Assembly (NCBI GenBank): GCA_013298765.1 | Contig: JAAFJA010000003.1 | Location: 124,001-188,000 of the forward strand | DNA from: Betaproteobacteria bacterium | GTDB lineage: Bacteria; Pseudomonadota; Gammaproteobacteria; Burkholderiales; Casimicrobiaceae | Length of the DNA stretch: 64,000 nucleotides | Direction of reading: 5' to 3' | Part shown: in pieces, positions 43,722 to 53,274 of the stretch | How the letters are laid out: every line of letters begins with the position of its first letter | Numbering within the stretch: the first letter of the stretch is position 1 | The notes under the pieces: model-generated | What the model was told of the DNA's origin: nothing | The model's database searches: none | Seen by the model: only the letters and a program-made list of their open reading frames with translations | Program-made: the position numbers and the translations under genes

Positions 43722-46700
43722 TCAATATGAAAGAAACTCTGCGAGCACTCGCCCGGTGTGCGACTTTTCTTTCGCCTTCAGCAACGTGGGTACGTCGCCT
43801 TGCGCAACGATAGCGCCACCGCCGGTACCGCCCTCGGGGCCCATATCGATGATCCAATCGGCCTCGGCGATGAGATCAAGATTGTGTTCGATGAGCACCA
43901 CGGTGTTGCCCGCTTCCACCAGGCGATGCAACACGTGGATGAGTTTTTCCACATCCGCCATGTGCAACCCCACCGTGGGTTCATCGAGCACATACAGCGT
44001 ATGCGGATTCAGCGAACGCCGCCCTCCGCCCGCTGCCTTTACGGCGAGCGTTGGAGCGGTGCTCTTCGCGAGCTTCTGCGCCTTTTTCGAAAGAACGGGC
44101 GCGTCCTTCGGATCAGTGCTTTCAGTAAGCACGATCGGCGCTTTTACTTTCGCGAGCTCGGTAACCAGCTTAATGCGTTGCGCCTCACCGCCCGAAAGTG
44201 TTGGGCTTTGCTGACCTAAGGTGAGGTAGCCCAAGCCAACATCCTGCATCAGCTTCAGCGGATGATGAATCGAGGGCATCGATGCGAAGAATTCCACCGC
44301 ATCGTCAACATCCATTTTCAGCACATCGCCAATCGATTTTTCGCGCCACTTCACCGAAAGCGTTTCGCTGTTGAAGCGTGCGCCGTTGCATACGTCACAA
44401 GGCAATTTCACATCGGGCAAGAAGTTCATCTCGATGGTCTTTACGCCCGCGCCATCACACGCATCACATCGTCCGCCCGATGTGTTGAATGAGAAACGGC
44501 CAGCGGTGTAGCCGCGCATCTTGGCTTCGGTGGTTTCGGCGTAGAGTTTGCGGATGTTGTCCCAGAAACCGATGTAGGTTGCCGGGCAAGAACGCGGCGT
44601 TTTGCCAATCGGCGTTTGATCGACTTCGAGCACACGATCAACGATGTCCCATCCGTCAATGGCTTTGCAACCGTAGAGCGCTGGCAATTTCTTGCGCGTA
44701 TTTTTCGCGCTGACCAGTGCTGCCAGATTCGCATGCAGCACTTCGCGAGCGAGCGTCGATTTGCCCGAACCCGAGACACCCGTGATCACGTTGAGTCGCT
44801 TGAGTGGAATGCGTGCGTCTACGCTGCGCAAGTTGTTGGCTGACGCAGCTTTAATCTCAATGGATTCAGCGTCCTTTGCAATCGGCGCACGCTGATGCAC
44901 GGGATGCTGGAGCGGCTTCTTGAGGAACTTTCCAGTGATCGATTTCGGATTCGCCTTTAGTTCAGCCGCTGTGCCCTGCGCAACGATTTCGCCGCCGCGA
45001 ACGCCCGCGCCAGGGCCAAGATCAATGATATGGTGCGCCCGCCGGATGGTGTCTTCGTCATGCTCGACTACCACCAACGTGTTGCCCTTCGCCTGCAGCT
45101 TTTCGAGCACATCAAGCAAGATGCGGTTATCGCGCGGATGCAAACCAATCGTGGGCTCATCAAGCACGTAAGCAACGCCTTGTAAATTGGAGCCAAGCTG
45201 GGCCGCCAAACGAATTCTCTGCGCCTCGCCGCCAGAAAGCGTGGGCGCGCTTCGATCAAGTGTGAGATAGCCAAGCCCCACCTCTTTCAAGAACGCAAGA
45301 CGGGATTTCACCTCGGCAACGATGTCGCGCGCGATCTCTTCTTCGCGGCCGCTCAGCTTGAGCGCGTGAACAAACTGCTCAACGTCAATCACCGATTGCG
45401 CAACCAATTTTTGAATGCCCGCTTCGCGGAAGCGCACGTTGCGCGCAATCGGGTTCAAACGCGCACCTTCACACGAAGTGCAGAGCTCAAACGCTTCTTT
45501 CGCGTCGAGGAAGGCATCAAGCTCGCGATCCGCGAACTCTTCGCTCACGCGCTCATCGCGACTAAATCCCTTCACGCTCTCGCCTGTGCCCTGGCAACTC
45601 GCGCACCAACCATGCTTGCTGTTAAACGAAAAGAGCCGTGGATCAAGCTCAGCAAAGCTCGTGCCGCAGCTCGGGCATGCGCGCTTGGTTGAGAACACTA
45701 CAAGTTGACTCCCCTCTACCTCTGGGAGAGGGGTTGGGGGTGAGGGGCTGCGCGCGCTTTCTTTCTTGTTTGGCGCGCGCGCAGCCCAAGCTAGCACGTG
45801 AACCACGCCCTTGCCGTAATCGAGCCCCTGTGTGAGCGCAGCGCGGATGGTCTTTTCGTTCTTCGCTGCAACATCATTGGTGCCAATGGGCAATTCAATC
45901 GTGTGCTCGATAAACCGATCCAGCCGAGGCCACGGCGCGACGGCGATCATTTCTCCGTCAACGCGCAGATGCGTGAAGCCCTTGCCTTTCGCCCATTTCG
46001 CAAGATCGGTGTAGAGCCCTTTGCGGTTGATCACGAGCGGGGCGAGGATCGTTGCCTGTTTGCCTTTGAAATCGCGCATCACTCGCGCAACAATTGAATC
46101 AAGCGATTGCGGCTCGATGGCCACATCACACGTTGGGCAATATTGCGTGCCCAGTTTCATCCACAAGAGACGAAGGAAGTGATAAATCTCGGTGAGCGTG
46201 GCGACGGTTGATTTGCGGCCGCCGCGTGACACGCGCTGCTCAATGGCAACCGTCGGTGGAATGCCATAGATCGCGTCTACGTCAGGGCGTGCGGAGGGCT
46301 GCACGAACTGCCGCGCGTAGGCATTGAGCGATTCCAGATAGCGGCGCTGGCCTTCGTTGAAGATGATGTCAAACGCGAGCGTTGATTTACCTGAGCCTGA
46401 AGGCCCGGTGATGACTGTGAAGCCCTTCGCCGGAATCTCCACGCTCACGTTTTTCAGATTGTGTTCACGCGCATGCAGCACGCGGATGGAGCGCGAGGTG
46501 CTGCGCGCTAGGTAGCTTCCACGCGCCTCTTGCACGCTGTACGTCGTGCGCTGCGTGCTTTCCACAAGCGCTTGCAAATCGCGCTCGTAATCGTTGAGCG
46601 CTTTGCCAGTGTGTGAGGTTGCGTGTTTGCGAATGTCACTCGGTGTGCCTTCAAACACTACTTCGCCGCCCGCATCGCCGCCCTCGGGGCCGAGATCAAT

Positions 46701-49700
46701 CAACCAGTCGCTCGCGGCGATCACATCGAGATTGTGTTCAATCACGATAAGCGAATGTCCGCTATGAAGCAGTTTGTCAAACGCACGCAAGAGCTTGGCA
46801 ATGTCTTCGAAGTGCAAACCCGTGGTCGGCTCATCAAACACGAAAAGTTTCCCGCGCGGCGCGGCTGAATCGCCTTTCACGCGCTTAGGTAGCGCAGCGA
46901 TGGCGCGGCCATCGACCGATTCCGCGAGGTGGCCCGCGAGCTTGAGCCTTTGCGCTTCGCCGCCTGAGAGCGTGGGCACCGGTTGGCCTAAGCGAACGTA
47001 TTCAAGCCCAACGTCAGCAAGTGGCTGCAAGGTGCGCAACACTTCCGCGCCGCCCTTGATATCGGCGAAAAAGACGAGCGCTTCCGAAACCGTCAGGTCG
47101 AGCACATCGCTGATGCTCTTCTCATTCACTTTAACTTCGCGAATTTCTGCGCGGAAGCGCGTGCCGTCGCAATCAGGGCAGCGCAAATACACGTCTGACA
47201 AAAACTGCATCTCGACGTGTTCAAAGCCCGAGCCCGAGCATGTGGGGCAACGGCCGTTGCCAGCGTTGAAGCTGAATGTGCCCGCGGTGTAGCCGCGCTC
47301 AACGGACGCTGCGGCTTTCGCAAAAATCGCGCGAATCGCATCAAACGCACCAACGAAGCTCGCGGGATTCGAGCGCGACGATTTGCCGATGGGTGACTGA
47401 TCGACGAACACCACGTCGTCAACATTTTGGTGACCGTAAAGCGTGTCGTAGAGGCCGGGCGCGTCGGTGGTTTTGCCTTTGGCTTTGTAGAGCGCGGGGA
47501 CGAGGATGTCTTGAATCAGCGTGGATTTCCCGGAACCCGAAACGCCGGTGATCGTGGTGAGTGCGCGCAGCGGAAAGCGAACCGAGATGTTCTTTAGGTT
47601 GTTTTCACGAGCGCCGACGATGGCAATCGTATCAAGAGCTACATCGCTGTAATCTTTATTGGATCGGGGCGAGCGCGCAGATAAATTATTGACCGATTCT
47701 CTAGAAATACGCCGCTTTCCCAGCAGATACTGGGCGGTGGAAGAATTACTTGTTTGCGATAGGGTGCGCGGTGCGCCGTCAAACACGATATTGCCGCCAC
47801 GCTCGCCGGGCCCCGGGCCAATGTCAAGCAAACGGTCTGCGGCGAACATGATTTGCGGATCATGCTCCACCACCACCAGCGTATTTCCCGCGCTTTTCAA
47901 GCGCTGCATCACGCCGATGATGCGAGTCATGTCGCGCGGGTGAAGACCAATCGAAGGCTCATCCAAAACGAAAAGCGTGTTGGTGAGCGAGGTGCCAAGT
48001 GCTGTGGTGAGATTGATCCGTTGCACTTCGCCGCCCGAGAGCGTGCGCGACTGTCGATCCAGCGTGAGATAGCCAAGCCCCACGTCGCAGAGGTAGCCCA
48101 GGCGTGAGCGAATTTCACCGAGCACGAGCTCGCCCGCCTCGTCGATCACCGCACCTTCTGCGGAAAAATCAAGCTCATTGAAAAACGTGCGCAGCTTCTC
48201 GATGGACGAAAGCATCACATCATGAATCGTGAGGCCGGGCAAGGCCTCAAGCGTTTCGCGAGAGAACTTGAAATGACGCGGTGAAAATCGCTTCGCGGCG
48301 GGAAGCACTTGATCCGCATTTGCTTTCGAGCCCAATCTGAAATTGAGCGAACTCGGCTTCAGGCGCGCGCCCTCACACGCGGTGCATGCGGTGTACGCGC
48401 GATACTTCGAAAGCAATACGCGAATGTGCATCTTGTACGCCTTCGATTCGAGCCAATCGAAAAAGCGCATCACGCCGTACCACTTGCGACTGCCGTCTTT
48501 CTCCCATGAGCGCCAGCTGTCATCACCTTCAATCACATAGCGGCGATCATTCGGCCCCATCTCGCGAAACGGCACATTCATCGGAATGTTGCGTGCCTTC
48601 ATGTACTTCGCGAGATCGTCTTGGCACTCTTTGAAGCTGGGTGTTTGCCAAGGCTTCACCGCGCCCTCCGCGAGCGTTTTGCCTTCGTCTGGGATCACCA
48701 ATCCCAGATCAACCCCGATCACACGACCGAAGCCTCGGCAGGTGTCGCAAGCCCCCAGCGGATTATTAAACGAGAAGCTCGACGGATTCGGCTCGCTATA
48801 CGTGATGTCGCACGCCGCGCAGTGCAGCTCGGATGAGTAGCGCCAGACCGCCGCCTCCCCTTCAAGCGGAGGGTTGGGGCGGGGATGGGGTTCGGTTGAT
48901 TGAGCTGAAGAATCTAATCCCTCGCCCGTCAACGTACTTGCCGACAAGCTTTTCGAAATCTTCCTTGAAGGGGCAGGAACATTCTCCGTTGCTGAAGAGA
49001 GATCCAACACAAACACATTCACTCGCCCCTTGCCAAGCAAGAGCGCCGCTTCAAGCGCTTCCATCACGCGCGCTTTCTCGGCGGCGCCAATGCGCATTCG
49101 ATCCTGAATCACATGAAGCGTTGCGCCCTCGCGCGAATGCGTGCGTGTGTAGCCCTGCGCTGAGAGAAACTGCTCGACCTCTGCCTCTGTGAAATTCTCA
49201 GGAATCGTGACCGGGAACGTAATCGCAATACGTGGATCATCATGTTTCGCGGCACGAAGTTTTAGATCAACATAGATTGAATCGGAGGTGTCGCGCGAGA
49301 CTCGCGTGCCGCAACCTTGGCAATGCAAACTCGAAAGCCGCGCGAAGAGCAGCTTCAGATGATCGTTCACCTCAGTCATGGTGCCAACCGTAGAGCGCGA
49401 GGTGCGTACCGGATTGGTTTGATCAATCGCAATCGCAGGCGGGATGCCTTCAATGCGATCCACCTGCGGTTTATCCATGCGATCAAGAAACTGCCGCGCG
49501 TATGGCGAAAACGTTTCTACATAACGGCGCTGACCCTCGGCGTAGAGCGTGTCAAACACGAGCGAGGATTTCCCAGAACCAGACACACCGGTCACGACCG
49601 TTAATTCGCCGGTGTGAATATCGAGATCGAGGTTCTTGAGATTGTTTTGCCGCGCCCCGCGAATGCGGATGTCAGTGATCGTCGGTGCGGGTGGGGTGGG

Positions 49701-49733
49701 GGCTACTGATTTGGGGGTGCGCTTACTGGCCAT
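43722..49733 (-). CDS. uvrA: Tandem-fused double UvrA
   Basis: A 2003-residue protein made of two complete UvrA halves, each with two ABC ATPase modules. UvrA is the damage-recognition subunit of nucleotide excision repair. Half 1 has GVSGSGKSSLVFDT near 45, GVSGSGKSTLIQDI near 735, the zinc motif CPTCSGSG and two LSGGE signatures; half 2 starts near residue 1090 with VLHAREHNLKNVSVEIPAKG, has GPSGSGKSTLAF and GVSGSGKSTLAR, and repeats the zinc and signature motifs. ATG 49733 is chosen over a TTG 14 codons upstream. Both halves carry in-frame palindromic repeats at matching points. Confidence 0.93.
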   Translation of the reverse strand: MASKRTPKSVAPTPPAPTITDIRIRGARQNNLKNLDLDIHTGELTVVTGVSGSGKSSLVFDTLYAEGQRRYVETFSPYARQFLDRMDKPQVDRIEGIPPAIAIDQTNPVRTSRSTVGTMTEVNDHLKLLFARLSSLHCQGCGTRVSRDTSDSIYVDLKLRAAKHDDPRIAITFPVTIPENFTEAEVEQFLSAQGYTRTHSREGATLHVIQDRMRIGAAEKARVMEALEAALLLGKGRVNVFVLDLSSATENVPAPSRKISKSLSASTLTGEGLDSSAQSTEPHPRPNPPLEGEAAVWRYSSELHCAACDITYSEPNPSSFSFNNPLGACDTCRGFGRVIGVDLGLVIPDEGKTLAEGAVKPWQTPSFKECQDDLAKYMKARNIPMNVPFREMGPNDRRYVIEGDDSWRSWEKDGSRKWYGVMRFFDWLESKAYKMHIRVLLSKYRAYTACTACEGARLKPSSLNFRLGSKANADQVLPAAKRFSPRHFKFSRETLEALPGLTIHDVMLSSIEKLRTFFNELDFSAEGAVIDEAGELVLGEIRSRLGYLCDVGLGYLTLDRQSRTLSGGEVQRINLTTALGTSLTNTLFVLDEPSIGLHPRDMTRIIGVMQRLKSAGNTLVVVEHDPQIMFAADRLLDIGPGPGERGGNIVFDGAPRTLSQTSNSSTAQYLLGKRRISRESVNNLSARSPRSNKDYSDVALDTIAIVGARENNLKNISVRFPLRALTTITGVSGSGKSTLIQDILVPALYKAKGKTTDAPGLYDTLYGHQNVDDVVFVDQSPIGKSSRSNPASFVGAFDAIRAIFAKAAASVERGYTAGTFSFNAGNGRCPTCSGSGFEHVEMQFLSDVYLRCPDCDGTRFRAEIREVKVNEKSISDVLDLTVSEALVFFADIKGGAEVLRTLQPLADVGLEYVRLGQPVPTLSGGEAQRLKLAGHLAESVDGRAIAALPKRVKGDSAAPRGKLFVFDEPTTGLHFEDIAKLLRAFDKLLHSGHSLIVIEHNLDVIAASDWLIDLGPEGGDAGGEVVFEGTPSDIRKHATSHTGKALNDYERDLQALVESTQRTTYSVQEARGSYLARSTSRSIRVLHAREHNLKNVSVEIPAKGFTVITGPSGSGKSTLAFDIIFNEGQRRYLESLNAYARQFVQPSARPDVDAIYGIPPTVAIEQRVSRGGRKSTVATLTEIYHFLRLLWMKLGTQYCPTCDVAIEPQSLDSIVARVMRDFKGKQATILAPLVINRKGLYTDLAKWAKGKGFTHLRVDGEMIAVAPWPRLDRFIEHTIELPIGTNDVAAKNEKTIRAALTQGLDYGKGVVHVLAWAARAPNKKESARSPSPPTPLPEVEGSQLVVFSTKRACPSCGTSFAELDPRLFSFNSKHGWCASCQGTGESVKGFSRDERVSEEFADRELDAFLDAKEAFELCTSCEGARLNPIARNVRFREAGIQKLVAQSVIDVEQFVHALKLSGREEEIARDIVAEVKSRLAFLKEVGLGYLTLDRSAPTLSGGEAQRIRLAAQLGSNLQGVAYVLDEPTIGLHPRDNRILLDVLEKLQAKGNTLVVVEHDEDTIRRAHHIIDLGPGAGVRGGEIVAQGTAAELKANPKSITGKFLKKPLQHPVHQRAPIAKDAESIEIKAASANNLRSVDARIPLKRLNVITGVSGSGKSTLAREVLHANLAALVSAKNTRKKLPALYGCKAIDGWDIVDRVLEVDQTPIGKTPRSCPATYIGFWDNIRKLYAETTEAKMRGYTAGRFSFNTSGGRCDACDGAGVKTIEMNFLPDVKLPCDVCNGARFNSETLSVKWREKSIGDVLKMDVDDAVEFFASMPSIHHPLKLMQDVGLGYLTLGQQSPTLSGGEAQRIKLVTELAKVKAPIVLTESTDPKDAPVLSKKAQKLAKSTAPTLAVKAAGGGRRSLNPHTLYVLDEPTVGLHMADVEKLIHVLHRLVEAGNTVVLIEHNLDLIAEADWIIDMGPEGGTGGGAIVAQGDVPTLLKAKEKSHTGRVLAEFLSY
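45711..45747. repeat. Palindromic repeat inside uvrA, second half
   Basis: A G/C-rich element with CCCCTCT, CTCTGGGAGAG and GGGGTTGGGGG then TGAGGGG. It is in frame and codes for SPSPPTPLPEVEGS just before the CPSC zinc motif of half 2. Confidence 0.65.
48854..48890. repeat. Palindromic repeat inside uvrA, first half
   Basis: A related element with CCTCCCCTTCAAGCGGAGG followed by GTTGGGGCGGGGATGGGG. It is in frame and codes for HPRPNPPLEGEAA just before the CAAC zinc motif of half 1, the equivalent site to the repeat at 45711-45747. Confidence 0.65.
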
Positions 49734-49815
49734 GGATACAACACTTTGATTCGAAACGCAGCCTCCCAACTGCAAGTCACTAGTGTAAATCCATTCAGTG
49801 GTAGACGTGGGTCAG

Positions 49816-49844
49816 TTCCGGGGGATTTCGCCAGTCCCCCGGAA
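49816..49844. terminator. Hairpin between uvrA and the MFS gene
   Basis: TTCCGGGGGA and TCCCCCGGAA form a perfect 10-bp stem with a 9-base loop, 20 bp past the stop of the MFS transporter gene. No long T-run follows, but position and strength fit a terminator shielding uvrA. Confidence 0.6.
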
Positions 49845-49863
49845 TTACACAACCAGAATGCTG

Positions 49864-51105
49864 CTAGTGGGTAGACGTACTAGACGGCGCACGGCCGCCA
49901 CCGCCAGATTGCGCGAAGGTGGCTGCCGAAGGCGTGACGCGATCCAGCAGCAAAGCGCATATGGCGAGTACCGCTTGAAGCGCGATTGCCGTCGGGATGA
50001 TCGCTTTCACGCCAATCTGCTCAACCAACGCAGCGTAGGCAAGCGGCATCAGCGCACCAGCTAAATACGCGCCGGTCATTTGTCGGGCCACCATGCGCTG
50101 CGTCCAGGCCGCGTTGAAGCGACGCGTGGTCTCGTGCATCAGTGCGGGAAAAAGCGGGGCAGAGCCCAGCCCCATCAGCCCCAAGCCGATAGCGCCTAAG
50201 ATCGTTGCGCCGAAGAACCAGAAGACGAACGCGCCTGCCATCGCTGCGGCGATACCGATTCGTACTTGTCGCCGATTTCCGATTCGTTCACCGACTGCGC
50301 CGAGCGCAAAACGCCCTACCGTCAAGGCGGCAAAGAATAAAGTCGCCCATTGACTGGCTTGGGCCGGGGTCAAGCCGTGTTGTTCAGTCATGATTGACGG
50401 CACCCAGATCGCGGTTGCGAACTCGGCGGCGACCACCAAGAAGAAGCAGATCGGGCTGAGCCAGCGCGCGGCAAGCGCTGGCGGGTTCTCAACGGCTACG
50501 GCGGCGCTCGCGGCCGCTAGCGCGCTGCTTGATTTAGACACCTCCTCGGCATCATCTGGCCATAAACGACGCGACAACCAAAACGCGAGCGCAAGCGAAC
50601 CCATAATGAGCGCTAGCGCAGCAAATCCAACACGCCAACTGCCGCTCCACGCGAGCGCGCCTGCAAGAATCAACGGACCAGACGCCGCGCCGATGCCCCA
50701 GCAACCGTGTAGCCAACTCATGTGCCGCGCCGAAAAGCGCTTCGCGGCAAAGTGATTCAACTGAATGTCGATTCCGCCGCCGCAAAGTCCCCAGACAACG
50801 CACAGCGCGATCACCGCCCACCATGAATCGATGAACGCAAATGTGATCATCGAGCCGCTCATCAACGCAACGCTCGCCACCAAAATCACCCATGGCTCTG
50901 GCTTTCGCTTCAACCATCCGTAGATCAAGCTCGACGTAACTGCTGCGAGCGCGCCCGTGAGACCGAGCACGCCGAGCGAACCTAAACTAACGCCGAAATC
51001 GCGATGCATCACTGGCCACGCAGCGCCGAGCACGGTGTCAGGTAACCCAAGCGCAACGAACGCGGCGTAAACAACGACTAAAAGCCACACGCTTGTACGC
51101 GCCAT
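49864..51105 (-). CDS. Major facilitator superfamily transporter
   Basis: A 413-residue membrane protein with about twelve segments in two six-helix halves separated by a Ser/Ala-rich loop near 190-210. Family features include GLPDTVLGAAWPVMHRDFGVS after helix 1 and GAVGERIGNRRQVRIG in the second half. The pattern resembles FucP/sugar-type MFS proteins, but the substrate is not clear. The last residues are Gly/Ser/Thr-rich. It is transcribed toward uvrA and divergent from the peptidase E gene. Confidence 0.85.
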   Translation of the reverse strand: MARTSVWLLVVVYAAFVALGLPDTVLGAAWPVMHRDFGVSLGSLGVLGLTGALAAVTSSLIYGWLKRKPEPWVILVASVALMSGSMITFAFIDSWWAVIALCVVWGLCGGGIDIQLNHFAAKRFSARHMSWLHGCWGIGAASGPLILAGALAWSGSWRVGFAALALIMGSLALAFWLSRRLWPDDAEEVSKSSSALAAASAAVAVENPPALAARWLSPICFFLVVAAEFATAIWVPSIMTEQHGLTPAQASQWATLFFAALTVGRFALGAVGERIGNRRQVRIGIAAAMAGAFVFWFFGATILGAIGLGLMGLGSAPLFPALMHETTRRFNAAWTQRMVARQMTGAYLAGALMPLAYAALVEQIGVKAIIPTAIALQAVLAICALLLDRVTPSAATFAQSGGGGRAPSSTSTH

Positions 51106-51189
51106 GAAGATCGCCAGCCAGGATTACAGAGACTCGGGAACATTATCATCCGACACTCAACAACGACACGTCACAGCTGACATCGACAC

Positions 51190-51891
51190 ATGAAAAATAT
51201 GTTGCTGCTTTCCAATTCGCGCATGCCGGGCCGCGAATATCTTGAACATGCCGTGGAGGCGATTCGCGAAACGCTCGGGGGTGCGAAGAAAGTGGTGTTG
51301 ATCCCCTACGCGAGCGTGACGATTGTTTGGGACTCGACGGCGAAAAACGTTCGCAACGGCTTGCAAGTTTTGCGCGATGAAGGCGTAGAAATCACTGCGA
51401 TTCATCATTTCAAAGACCCGATTGCCGCGCTCAAAGAAGCCGATGCAATCATGGTGAACGGTGGCAACACGTTCAACTTGTTGCACCACTTGCGGCGGAA
51501 GGAACTGATCGTGCCGCTGCGCAACGAAATTCTCAAAGGGAAGCCTTACCTCGGCTGGAGCGCGGGCAGCGGCATCTGCGCGCCCACGATTCGCACTACG
51601 AACGACATGCCGATTATTGACGCGGGCGGCATGGACGCGCTGGGTGTGATCGATTTTCAGTTGAACGCGCACTACACGAACGCCGTACCTGAAGGTTGGA
51701 TGGGCGAAACGCGAGATCAGCGCCTCGCGGAGTTTCTGCACGCGAATCCTTCCATGCCTGTATTCGGGTTACCCGAAGGCGATTGGCTGCGCGTTCGCGG
51801 CGATGACATCACCTTGCACGGCGCGTTCGATGGCAAATGGTTTCGTGCGGGGCAAGAGCCGCAATCAGTGTCGCCGGGTACGCGACTCTAG
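51190..51891 (+). CDS. pepE: Peptidase E (alpha-aspartyl dipeptidase)
   Basis: A 233-residue cytoplasmic serine peptidase of family S51 that cleaves N-terminal aspartate from dipeptides. It begins MLLLSNSRMPGREYLEH; the nucleophile is in LGWSAGSGICAPTIRTTNDMP near residue 123 with the conserved aspartate downstream, and the histidine in NAHYTN near 160. Length is normal. It lies between two MFS genes and is transcribed alone. Confidence 0.95.
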   Translation: MKNMLLLSNSRMPGREYLEHAVEAIRETLGGAKKVVLIPYASVTIVWDSTAKNVRNGLQVLRDEGVEITAIHHFKDPIAALKEADAIMVNGGNTFNLLHHLRRKELIVPLRNEILKGKPYLGWSAGSGICAPTIRTTNDMPIIDAGGMDALGVIDFQLNAHYTNAVPEGWMGETRDQRLAEFLHANPSMPVFGLPEGDWLRVRGDDITLHGAFDGKWFRAGQEPQSVSPGTRL

Positions 51892-51933
51892 CCAAGGATG
51901 CGGACTCGCCTTTCTCGGTTGCAGAGCCCCCGT

Positions 51934-53088
51934 CTAACGCCGCAAAAGCATTAACACCGACACCGTAGCAACCGCCGCGCTCACTGCGAAAGCGACCATG
52001 GGTGAGGTTGCGCCCCAAATGAGCCCGAACGCCGCCGTGCCCGGAAAGATCGCGAGCCCGCGTACCAGGTGAAACCAACCGAACGCCGTGCCGAGCTGTG
52101 CCTTGGAGACGAGCGAGGCAACCACGGCTTTTTCTACGCCTTCGCTCGCCGCGATCACGATGGCATAGAGCGCGAAGAGAAACACGATGTTGAGCGGTGT
52201 TGCCGGTAAGATCGCGAAGAGGAGCGCCACTGCCACGTAACTCACCCGTCCGACTGCCACCCAGCGCCAGTGCGAAAAGCGATCACCGAGCGAGGAAAGC
52301 TTGGGCGACAAGAGCATCGCCCCCGCTGAAAACGCCGCCCACAAAAGCGGCATCTGCGCATCGGTCACGCCTGCGTCCTTTGCGCGCAACAGCATGAACA
52401 TGTTGCTCACATGCGCGATGGCGAATAAGCCTGTCGCAAGTAGAAACTGCCGAAACGGGATCGGCAGCGTGCGCCAACGCCAGTCAATCGCGGGCGCATT
52501 CGCCGCAGTGCTGATATGCCCCTCTTCCTTCACCCAAAGCGTGAGCAACACGCAGAGAACGCCAGGAACGAGCGTTGTGATCAATACTTCGCGGATGCTC
52601 CACCCCGCAGCGATCAAGGCAGCGGCAACGAGTGGGCCGACCACCGCACCCGCATGATCCGCACTGCGATGCACGCCAAACGCGTACCCGCGCTTCTCGG
52701 GCGCGACACTCGCGGCGAGTAGCGCATCGCGCGGCGCAGAACGCAGCCCTTTGCCGATCCGATCCAATACCCGCAGCGCGAGCACGAGCGGCCACAACGA
52801 TGTCAGCGCAATGAGCGGGCGTGACAGCGCTGGCAGCGTGTAGCCCGCAATCATCCAAGGCTTTGCCCGCCCGGTCTTATCGTAGAGCCGCCCAGAGACA
52901 AGCTGCATGAGCGCCGCTGTCGCATTCGCCGCGCCTTCGATCAAGCCGAGCAGTTGCGGCCCGCTCGCAAATGTCGCGGCAAAGAAAAGTGGCAACAACG
53001 GATACACCGCATCACTCGCGGCGTCGTTCAAAAAGCTCACCGCACCGAGGATGAACACGGTCTGCGGCAATCCGAAATAGGTTCGCAT
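51934..53088 (-). CDS. Major facilitator superfamily transporter
   Basis: A 384-residue protein with about eleven or twelve membrane segments, of the group whose first helix is followed by SFLNDAASDAVYPLLPLFF and LLGLIEGAANATAALMQLVSG, with the loop RIGKGLRSAPRDALLAASV near residue 115. The substrate is unknown. It is convergent with pepE (42-bp gap), preceded by the inverted repeat at 53171-53228. Confidence 0.85.
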   Translation of the reverse strand: MRTYFGLPQTVFILGAVSFLNDAASDAVYPLLPLFFAATFASGPQLLGLIEGAANATAALMQLVSGRLYDKTGRAKPWMIAGYTLPALSRPLIALTSLWPLVLALRVLDRIGKGLRSAPRDALLAASVAPEKRGYAFGVHRSADHAGAVVGPLVAAALIAAGWSIREVLITTLVPGVLCVLLTLWVKEEGHISTAANAPAIDWRWRTLPIPFRQFLLATGLFAIAHVSNMFMLLRAKDAGVTDAQMPLLWAAFSAGAMLLSPKLSSLGDRFSHWRWVAVGRVSYVAVALLFAILPATPLNIVFLFALYAIVIAASEGVEKAVVASLVSKAQLGTAFGWFHLVRGLAIFPGTAAFGLIWGATSPMVAFAVSAAVATVSVLMLLRR

Positions 53089-53170
53089 GAATCTCGCGAG
53101 TGATGGTTAGCGAGTCGAAATCGATGATCGATCAAGACAATAGAAAAACAGATCTAGGTCTTTTTTAATT

Positions 53171-53228
53171 GGGGCTAGCAGACAAATACGTAAATTACAA
53201 AGAAATAGTTAAACGAGGCGCTAGCCCC
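53171..53228. repeat. Inverted-repeat element GGGGCTA-N44-TAGCCCC, copy 3
   Basis: Arms GGGGCTAGC (53171-53179) and GCTAGCCCC (53220-53228) are perfectly complementary. Counted from GGGGCTA to TAGCCCC the spacer is 44 bases, identical to copy 1. The AT-rich spacer contains AAATACGTAAATTAC, echoed in copy 2 (AAATTACGAAAATACG). It lies between the second MFS gene and the end of the nitronate monooxygenase gene. Confidence 0.7.
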
Positions 53229-53274
53229 TATTTAATATGGACAAAAGCTAAAAAGTTATCGCTGCAATCGCGCT

